Positions 1 through 4,675 of a stretch of DNA of 6,319 bases are shown here, piece after piece. The DNA lies in assembly GCA_005882525.1 (NCBI GenBank), contig VBGO01000139.1, forward strand, positions 1 to 6,319. The letters are read 5' to 3'. Position 1 is the stretch's first letter; each line of letters starts with the position of its first letter. Position numbers and translations under genes: made by a program. The notes beneath the pieces were generated by a model. That model worked only from the letters and a program-made list of their open reading frames with translations, was not told the DNA's origin and searched no databases. The DNA is from Chloroflexota bacterium. GTDB lineage: Bacteria; Chloroflexota; Dormibacteria; CF-121.

Positions 1-1925
1 GGCCGGATGTACTCAAGGACCTCCCGGGTGGCGTTGCCGTTCGAGATGTAGGCGGTAGTAAACCCGCGCGGCCGTGCTTCCTTGAAGACCTCAACAGCCC
101 ACTCCGAGGTGATCAGCGGCTCGTTGTAAGACGTGGCGACCACGCTGGCTCCCTGACCCTGCGCGATGTCGACCAGCTGCCGAGGCGTGACATCCATCGG
201 ATCGGCGAGCGCTCCAGGGTCGCGCAACGCCTGCGAGGTGACCCAGTTCTGGCAGTTGTGCACCACGGCGTGGTTCGCCAGATACGTATGTGTGCCGTCC
301 GTTTCGAGGTTATAAACATGCCCATCGTGGTTCCCTCTCGCCACGCCACGGACGGGGACGTAGTAAAAGTCCGAGTCCGTTCTATACATAGTCCTAGACG
401 GCTGACCTTCATACCAAACCACTGTGTATTGGTGCGGTTGCAGCTTGATCGTCCTGCCTAAAATCACCAACTCTGCCGGCCGCTTCGTTGCGTAGAAGCC
501 GGGCAGATGTCCGAGTCGCAACACCAACCAGGCAAGGTCCCGTGCTAGCTGTTCGGACACCGTAGTCACAGAAATCTTGCCGTTGGGATATCGGTGACCA
601 TCACCCGTCACATACGCATTGAGAAAGGCCTCCGCCGTGGCAGGCTCTGCGGCCAAGATCGCGGCCGGTATCTTCTTCCGTTCCGATCCTGATCCGCAAA
701 GGGTCGCGAAGAGCAAACCTAACGAAGCTTTGCTAATGGACACGGCGCGGGTTGTCGGCCGAACCGTCTCGTAGGCCTTAACATCGAATACGCGTTGCAA
801 GAGAGTCCTGGCGCGATCGGCCAAACCCTTTTCGTGGAGCCCAAAGGCAAACGTAAGGGTGTGACTATTGGGTCGGTCTGCGGCCTTGGTCACACAGCCC
901 TCGGCACAGTACAGGCCCAGAAGTTCGGCGAGGTCGGTAGTCATTACCAACTTGGACGGGATTCCGGGGCGGCGCTCTTGTCCGAACCGAACCGTGCCAT
1001 CCTCCAAGACCAGCGCCTCAGCTACGGCCTCCAGGGCTGTCTCTACGACGCCCCCGCGCCTTGCCACTCGGGATCGGACGTGGCGTACGTGGTCGGCACG
1101 CAGCCCAAGTGCCAGACCAATCGCCCTCGAGTTTGTGCCGGCGGCGGTTAATTGGAGGATTTGGCTTGCGGTTTCAACGTTAACGTGTCGACGCACGCGA
1201 ACTGCCCCAAGGAAGGGACGGAGAAGTTCAGGCACATCGATGCCCTGCGGCCTGAGGGCTTCATACCGTCGAGGAACCGCTAAGAAGTGAGTGGTCGTGA
1301 GTTTGCCGGCAGGGACGTAGGTTGGCGCCGATTGGCCCAGCAATTGGGTCGCGAGTACGGGGTGATCGGGGGTAACCTCGAATGGCGCGAGCATCCGGGG
1401 CGAAACACTGACAAGCTCACCTTCGTACTGGTGCCGGAATATCCAGTTGACCCTGTACTGGCGACCGTCGCCACCGGTCGCGGTCAATTCAACTGGGGGG
1501 ACGCGACGCTGAGCATCACCGTTCGGATCAGGGCTTGACGCTTCCCAGAGGTCGCCGAGGCTTCGCATTCCCCAATTTGTAGCCACGCGAACTTCGCGGG
1601 TAAAACAGTAGCTGCAGTGCAGGTCACATCCGAGCATGCCGAAGGTCAGCGCATCTGTTCCTGGAAACGCGTGAAAGAACGGCTTCTTCTCAATCGGGTC
1701 GCATTGGAGGGCGCCGACGTACCCACGCGGCACCATCAGCGTGCCGCCACGGTTGTAGCGGACCTTGCAGATCCCGCGCAGGCCGTCCTTGATCAGGCAG
1801 CGATGGGCGCACGCTACGCAACGGACCTGGTCGTCCGGCAGCTTCTCGTAGAGGGTTCCCAGGGCGCCCTCCTCGACCCGCCGGTCGAGCGCCAATGAGA
1901 AGGGCGTGGCCTCTTTGGCCGGCAT
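1..1925 (-). CDS. amrS: AmrS-like radical SAM enzyme (AmmeMemoRadiSam system), intein-containing, 3' end off window
   Basis: The gene encodes a PflA-like radical SAM enzyme of the AmmeMemoRadiSam family, which uses a [4Fe-4S] cluster and S-adenosylmethionine; its physiological reaction is not settled. I translated the minus strand from the ATG at 1925 by hand and found no stop down to base 1, giving 641 codons, and the gene continues off the left edge. The N-extein (residues 1-106) carries the family's N-terminal cysteine cluster (C36, C39, C43, C53, in the context CVACAHRC...GLRGIC) and GMLGCDLHCSY, the first half of the radical SAM motif with C100 and C104. A 451-residue intein follows (residues 107-557). 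The C-extein resumes with CQNW, then SYNEPLI and YISNGNATREVLEYI, all typical of AmrS. After splicing the motif reads C-DLH-C-SY-C-QNW. About 190 extein residues are visible of the roughly 330-350 usual for the family. The ATG has no clear Shine-Dalgarno but agrees with the family start (LYEKLPD near residue 25). No AMMECR1 or Memo partner gene is in view. Confidence 0.92.
   Translation of the reverse strand, partial: MPAKEATPFSLALDRRVEEGALGTLYEKLPDDQVRCVACAHRCLIKDGLRGICKVRYNRGGTLMVPRGYVGALQCDPIEKKPFFHAFPGTDALTFGMLGCDLHCSYCFTREVRVATNWGMRSLGDLWEASSPDPNGDAQRRVPPVELTATGGDGRQYRVNWIFRHQYEGELVSVSPRMLAPFEVTPDHPVLATQLLGQSAPTYVPAGKLTTTHFLAVPRRYEALRPQGIDVPELLRPFLGAVRVRRHVNVETASQILQLTAAGTNSRAIGLALGLRADHVRHVRSRVARRGGVVETALEAVAEALVLEDGTVRFGQERRPGIPSKLVMTTDLAELLGLYCAEGCVTKAADRPNSHTLTFAFGLHEKGLADRARTLLQRVFDVKAYETVRPTTRAVSISKASLGLLFATLCGSGSERKKIPAAILAAEPATAEAFLNAYVTGDGHRYPNGKISVTTVSEQLARDLAWLVLRLGHLPGFYATKRPAELVILGRTIKLQPHQYTVVWYEGQPSRTMYRTDSDFYYVPVRGVARGNHDGHVYNLETDGTHTYLANHAVVHNCQNWVTSQALRDPGALADPMDVTPRQLVDIAQGQGASVVATSYNEPLITSEWAVEVFKEARPRGFTTAYISNGNATREVLEYIR
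255..1607 (-). mobile_element. 451-aa intein with LAGLIDADG homing endonuclease, inserted in the radical SAM CxxxCxxC motif
   Basis: This protein-splicing element is translated in frame within the AmrS-like gene. Block A begins at Cys1 with CFTREVRVATNWG. Block B contains TPDH (intein residues 79-82) in FEVTPDHPVLAT. Two dodecapeptide motifs of the LAGLIDADG endonuclease follow: LLGLYCAEG near residues 229-237, with acidic E236, and FLNAYVTGDG at 328-337, with acidic D336. Block F (VYNLETDGTHTYLA) starts at residue 431. Block G is HAVVHN at 446-451, with penultimate His450 and terminal Asn451, followed by +1 Cys of the C-extein. All residues required for class 1 splicing (Cys1, block B Thr and His, His-Asn, +1 Cys) are present, and both endonuclease motifs keep their acidic residue, so splicing and homing both look intact. 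Composition differs from the host gene: by hand count bases 361-420 are about 45% G+C against 70% for extein bases 181-240, and the intein uses codons such as TTA and AGA. This points to acquisition by transfer. Splicing activity itself is inferred. Confidence 0.95.
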
Positions 1926-1932
1926 AGGTTGA

Positions 1933-1938
1933 AATATA
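1933..1938 (-). promoter_or_regulatory. possible -10 element for a leaderless transcript of the AmrS-like gene
   Basis: The minus strand reads TATATT ending 7 nt before the ATG at 1925. This is the spacing expected if transcription starts at the A of the start codon. No Shine-Dalgarno-like purine tract lies in the intervening TCAACCT, which is consistent with leaderless translation. The -35 position, 17 nt further upstream (ACGGGT), is not convincing, so this is a weak call. The alternative is read-through from cpaF, whose stop codon lies 47 nt upstream of this ATG. Confidence 0.3.
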
Positions 1939-1972
1939 CGCGCGCGCTTATTGGCACCCGTCGGAGCCAGAA

Positions 1973-3667
1973 TCAGGCGGCGTTGTTGACGACGCGCAGC
2001 CGCTTCGGCCGGACGAAGCCGCTATCCGGGTGGGGGTCGAAGAAGCTGAGGGGTACCGCGTTGCCGGTCGCCTCGAGCACCTCCATGATCCGGGGGACGG
2101 CGCCGGTGGCGGTCAGCATTCCCGTGACCTTCCCGTTCTCGTACCCAAGTTGCTTGTAGACGAAGATGTCCTGCAGCGAGATCTGGTCGCCCTCGATCCC
2201 CATCACCTCGGAGATATAGGTGATCTTGCGCGTGCCGTCCCGCAGGCGGTTCTGCTGGATGATGATGTTGATCGCCGAGGCGATCTGTTCCCGGATGGCC
2301 CGGGACGGCAGTTCCATGCCGGCCATCAGCACCAGCGTCTCGAGCCGGGAGATCGTATCTCGCGGCGTGTTCGAGTGGACCGTGGTCAGCGAGCCATCGT
2401 GACCGGTGTTCATGGCCTGGAGCATGTCCAGTGCCTCTCCGGAACGGACCTCTCCAACGACGATCCGGTCGGGACGCATTCGGAGGGTGTTGATGACGAG
2501 GTCGCGGATGCTGACCCCACCTTTGCCTTCGACGTTGGTCGGCCGCGACTCGAGGTTGATGACGTGAATCTGGCGCAACTGCAACTCGGCGGCGTCCTCG
2601 ACGGTGATGATGCGCTCGTCGCTGGGGATGAATCCCGAGAGGACGTTGAGCGTCGTGGTCTTTCCTGAAGAACCGCCGCCGGCCACGATGATGTTCATAC
2701 GGGCGTTGACGCAGGCCTTCAAGAAGGTCGCCATCTCCTCGGTCAGGGTCTCGTTCTTGATCAAGTCGCCGATCTGGAGTGGGTCGCGGCGCATCTTGCG
2801 GATGGTCACCGAGGCGCCCTTGACGGCCAACGGCGCGATGATCACGTTGACGCGCGAGCCGTCGGGGAGCCGGGCGTCGACCATCGGCGAACTTTCGTCG
2901 ACGCGACGACCGACGCCGGTGACGATCCGCTGGATGATCTGCATCAGGTGGGCGTCGCTGTCGAACTTGATGGCCGCCCGCTGCATCTTGTTGCCGCGTT
3001 CGATGTAAACCTTGGTCGGGCCGTTGACCATGATGTCGGAGATGGTCTCGTCGGAGAGCAGGATGTCGAGCGGGCCGAAGCCCAGGATGTCGGCCAGCAG
3101 CGCCGCCAGCAGTTGTGCCCGGGTCTGGGCCGTGAGCGTGACGCGCCGGGCCGTCAGGTAGTTGTCGAGCACCTCGGTGGCGCGCTGGCTGATCGCCTCT
3201 TTGTCGAGCTCGTTCGCACGCTCGCCCAGCTCACCGATGATCCGGTCATGGACGGCGGCCTTGATCCGGTGGAGCCGCTCGGCTTCGGGCAGATCGCTGA
3301 GGTTCGTGTTCGCCGGCATCGCGGCGGCCTCGGAAAGGGATGGCGCGGGCCTGGCGGCGGCCACCCGCTCGGCGAGGGTGGGGGCCGGAGCTGGAGCCTG
3401 CGCCGGGGCAGCAACGGGACGTGGCGCCGGGGCAGCGACGGGGCGTGGCGCCGGGGCGGCCGGCGGCCGTTGCACCGAGGGAGTCGGGCGGGACGCCGGG
3501 CCCGTGGGGGCGGGACGTGGAGCGGGCGGCGGTACTGGCCGGCTCTGGGCGGGGGGCACGTACACGGGGGGTGCCGCAGGCGGCTGGGCCGCCTTCGCCG
3601 GCGGTTTTGGGGGTGTGGGGGGCCCGGGCTCGCCCTGGGATTTCTGAATACGTTCGAGCAGCGACAA
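1973..3667 (-). CDS. cpaF: CpaF/TadA-type secretion ATPase (type II/IV secretion, Tad pilus assembly)
   Basis: The product is a hexameric cytoplasmic ATPase of the GspE/VirB11 superfamily, CpaF/TadA branch, which powers Tad pilus assembly or related secretion. From the chosen start it is 564 aa. Residues about 13-115 form a long Pro/Ala-rich, probably disordered linker with an 8-aa tandem repeat. The conserved N-terminal domain follows (LLADILGFGPLDILLSDETI, then DIMVNGPTKVYIERG). Next come Walker A GGGSSGKT (330-337, catalytic K336), an Asp box (ITVEDAAELQL), Walker B RPDRIVVGE (398-406, E406) and a His box TGHDGSLTTVH (421-431). The core is complete with no frameshift. Two TTG starts compete: 3685 has no upstream ribosome binding site, while 3667 has GGGGGTAGAG six nt before it and begins with SLLERIQ, so I chose 3667. 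Archaeal KlbA-type inteins interrupt relatives of this family, but the P-loop here is uninterrupted. No TadB/TadC or pilin gene is adjacent, so the gene looks like an orphan or the edge of a scattered Tad locus. Confidence 0.93.
   Translation of the reverse strand: MSLLERIQKSQGEPGPPTPPKPPAKAAQPPAAPPVYVPPAQSRPVPPPAPRPAPTGPASRPTPSVQRPPAAPAPRPVAAPAPRPVAAPAQAPAPAPTLAERVAAARPAPSLSEAAAMPANTNLSDLPEAERLHRIKAAVHDRIIGELGERANELDKEAISQRATEVLDNYLTARRVTLTAQTRAQLLAALLADILGFGPLDILLSDETISDIMVNGPTKVYIERGNKMQRAAIKFDSDAHLMQIIQRIVTGVGRRVDESSPMVDARLPDGSRVNVIIAPLAVKGASVTIRKMRRDPLQIGDLIKNETLTEEMATFLKACVNARMNIIVAGGGSSGKTTTLNVLSGFIPSDERIITVEDAAELQLRQIHVINLESRPTNVEGKGGVSIRDLVINTLRMRPDRIVVGEVRSGEALDMLQAMNTGHDGSLTTVHSNTPRDTISRLETLVLMAGMELPSRAIREQIASAINIIIQQNRLRDGTRKITYISEVMGIEGDQISLQDIFVYKQLGYENGKVTGMLTATGAVPRIMEVLEATGNAVPLSFFDPHPDSGFVRPKRLRVVNNAA
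3401..3463. repeat. 24-bp tandem repeat (two copies plus a partial third) in the cpaF linker
   Basis: Two 24-bp units lie head to tail (3401-3424 and 3425-3448) and differ at only two positions. Each starts CGCCGGGGCAGC and ends CGTGG, and a 15-bp partial third copy runs to 3463. On the coding strand they encode tandem PRPVAAPA-type octapeptides in the Pro/Ala-rich linker. The repeat is in multiples of three, so copy-number change would lengthen or shorten the linker without breaking the frame. Confidence 0.8.
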
Positions 3668-3673
3668 GCGGTT

Positions 3674-3683
3674 CTCTACCCCC
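3674..3683 (-). promoter_or_regulatory. ribosome binding site deciding the cpaF start at TTG 3667
   Basis: The minus strand reads GGGGGTAGAG, a purine-rich stretch partly complementary to the 16S rRNA 3' end. It ends 6 nt before the TTG at 3667. The other in-frame TTG (3685) is only preceded by AATTCGAACGAA, which lacks a G-rich core. The site therefore favours the shorter protein by six residues. Confidence 0.5.
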
Positions 3684-3769
3684 AATTCGTTCGAATTCGC
3701 GAGCCGAGCCGAATGCTACGTAGAGAGCCTTACGAACCAGACTGCGTCGCGGTAACAGGCCGATGGCAC

Positions 3770-3798
3770 CGCTGCCACAGCTACTGACAGTGGCGGTG
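3770..3798 (+). repeat. inverted repeat / potential RNA stem-loop upstream of the small membrane protein gene
   Basis: CGCTGCCAC (3770-3778) can pair with GTGGCGGTG (3790-3798) as a 9-bp RNA stem, seven Watson-Crick and two G-U pairs, around an 11-nt loop. On the plus strand it lies about 70 nt before the start codon of the 46-aa gene. No U-tract follows, so it does not look like an intrinsic terminator. It could be a leader structure, an imperfect protein-binding site or chance in GC-rich DNA. Confidence 0.4.
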
Positions 3799-3856
3799 AC
3801 TTCGAATACGCAGGAATTCGAGCTGGATTCCGATTTGCCAAGAGCACCATCTCATC

Positions 3857-3863
3857 GGGAGGT
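3857..3863 (+). promoter_or_regulatory. strong Shine-Dalgarno for the 46-aa membrane protein
   Basis: GGGAGGT lies 5 nt before the ATG at 3869. It is the best ribosome binding site in the window and the main reason for treating the short ORF behind it as a real gene. Confidence 0.75.
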
Positions 3864-3868
3864 CATCC

Positions 3869-4009
3869 ATGTCGCTATCCAAAATCTTCTTGATCGTCGC
3901 CCTGATCTGCTTCATCCTCGATGCGCTGGCGGGCCGTTTGAAGTTCCGGGCGCCCTTCAGCCTGTTACCGGGGGGCCTCGCCTTCCTGACCGCCGCGCAG
4001 CTCTTCTGA
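3869..4009 (+). CDS. small hydrophobic membrane protein, 46 aa
   Basis: This ATG ORF of 46 codons plus TGA is the only plus-strand gene I support. The product starts MSLSKIFLIVALICFILDA and has two hydrophobic stretches (about residues 5-21 and 30-46) joined by a short basic linker (GRLKFR), so two membrane-inserted segments are likely. It resembles the general pattern of very short bacterial proteins of about 45 aa with an N-terminal hydrophobic helix and a GLAFL-like second helix, which have no known function. Evidence that it is real is the strong GGGAGGT ribosome binding site, the coherent membrane topology, and the fact that it fits exactly between the divergent region and the SufT-like gene, whose stop codon is 1 nt away on the other strand. 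No function can be assigned. Confidence 0.72.
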   Translation: MSLSKIFLIVALICFILDALAGRLKFRAPFSLLPGGLAFLTAAQLF

Positions 4010-4010
4010 G

Positions 4011-4349
4011 TTAGAGGAAGCCGAGCTCCATCTTGGCGTCGTCGCTCATCATGTCCGCGCTCCAGGGCGGCGAGTAAACCAGCTCGACCGTGCACGCCTT
4101 GACGCCCGGGACTTCTTCGACCTTGGTCTTGACCTCGTCGAAGAGATCCTGGGCCCACGGGCAGCCAATCGCGGTCAAGGTCATCTTCACCAGCACGCTG
4201 CCCTCGTCGATGATCACTTCGTAGACCAGCCCGAGGGACATGATGTCCAGCCCGATCTCCGGGTCCCGGCAGGTTGCCAGTTGCGCCTCGATCTGCTGCC
4301 GTAGATCGCCGGACGGTGGCGCCTGGGTCGTCTCCAAGGTATCCGCCAT
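4011..4349 (-). CDS. sufT: DUF59/MIP18-family SufT-like Fe-S cluster assembly protein
   Basis: This 112-aa protein of the DUF59 (MIP18/PaaD/SufT) family helps mature or transfer Fe-S clusters in the cytoplasm. Diagnostic motifs are DPEIGLDIMSLGLVY (from residue 29) and AIGCPWAQ with the conserved reactive Cys63, followed by the usual VELVYSPPWS segment and a short C-terminal tail. The length is normal for a stand-alone DUF59 protein. The start is the ATG at 4349, 10 nt after the Rieske stop codon; an upstream in-frame start (4385) would overlap the Rieske gene and adds a non-conserved extension. The AAGGG just before the ATG is closer than ideal. The gene is last in the SUF operon, and its position supports a role in cluster trafficking. 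The symbol rests on context and family; PaaD-like paralogues share the fold. Confidence 0.85.
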   Translation of the reverse strand: MADTLETTQAPPSGDLRQQIEAQLATCRDPEIGLDIMSLGLVYEVIIDEGSVLVKMTLTAIGCPWAQDLFDEVKTKVEEVPGVKACTVELVYSPPWSADMMSDDAKMELGFL

Positions 4350-4359
4350 ACCCTTGATC

Positions 4360-4674
4360 TTAGTCCCGGACCTCGACGTAGACATCCCCGTTCTGGATCG
4401 TTACCGGATAGGTCTTCGCGGGGATGACCGCCGGCAGGCCGGTGACCTTACCGGTCCGCACGTCGAAACGCGAGCCGTGCCGCGGGCACTCGACCGACAT
4501 ATCCCAGAGCTCCCCCTCGCAGAGTGAATACTCCTCGTGGGTGCAGGTGTCGCCGATCGCATAGAAGTTGTCGTCTTCGGCGTGGATCAGGCAGATTGGC
4601 TCGCCGTCGACCTCGACCCGCATCAGCGACTCCTTGGGCACATCCGCCGTCGCCGCCACGCGTTGCCTGGTCAC
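4360..4674 (-). CDS. Rieske [2Fe-2S] ferredoxin, biphenyl-dioxygenase-ferredoxin type
   Basis: This is a 104-aa soluble Rieske protein, probably an electron carrier or cluster-linked accessory of the SUF system. The two-part Rieske motif is complete: CTH (C44, H46) and CPRH (C63, H66) ligate the [2Fe-2S] cluster, followed by GSRFDVRTGKVTGLPA, as in bacterial non-haem dioxygenase ferredoxins and nitrite reductase small subunits. No signal peptide or membrane anchor is present, so it should be cytoplasmic. I chose the GTG at 4674, one nt after the sufD stop, which gives a start matching the family (RVAATADVP). A GTG five codons later is the alternative, and the upstream GTG at 4716 would overlap sufD. 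Rieske ferredoxins in suf operons recur in several bacterial phyla; their exact role is not established. No dioxygenase subunit is adjacent. Confidence 0.9.
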   Translation of the reverse strand: MTRQRVAATADVPKESLMRVEVDGEPICLIHAEDDNFYAIGDTCTHEEYSLCEGELWDMSVECPRHGSRFDVRTGKVTGLPAVIPAKTYPVTIQNGDVYVEVRD

Positions 4675-4675
4675 G

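Larger units (their letters stand above)
3668..3868. other. divergent intergenic region between cpaF and the small membrane protein gene
   Basis: These 201 bases separate two genes read in opposite directions, so promoters for both are expected here. I see no convincing -35/-10 pair on either strand. What can be seen is a stem-loop at 3770-3798 and a shorter stem (GGAAT/ATTCC, 3813-3817 with 3827-3831). On the plus strand both lie in the presumed leader of the small gene. AATTCG-type words recur (around 3690-3700 and 3814-3820), but are too short to call an operator. Plus-strand ORFs crossing the region are continuations of frames antisense to cpaF. Confidence 0.5.

Noticed and set aside
795..1290. 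Plus-strand and short minus-strand ORFs across the intein region as separate genes
   Set aside because: The whole region is one open minus-strand frame with intein motifs in order. The shorter ORFs are in other frames and lack motifs.
255..1607. Group I/II intron or insertion sequence instead of an intein
   Set aside because: The inserted segment is translated in frame with both flanks, has Cys1, block B, block F and HN-Cys splice residues, and has no terminal inverted repeats or target duplications.
2640..2700. KlbA-type intein in the CpaF P-loop
   Set aside because: The Walker A region is contiguous and the protein has normal length; no intein motif occurs in it.
2030..3787. Several long plus-strand ORFs across cpaF
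   Set aside because: They are antisense shadows with low-complexity Arg/Gly/Ala-rich translations produced by the GC-rich linker, while cpaF carries all ATPase motifs.
3770..3798. Intrinsic terminator
   Set aside because: No U-tract follows the stem on either strand, and no gene ends next to it.
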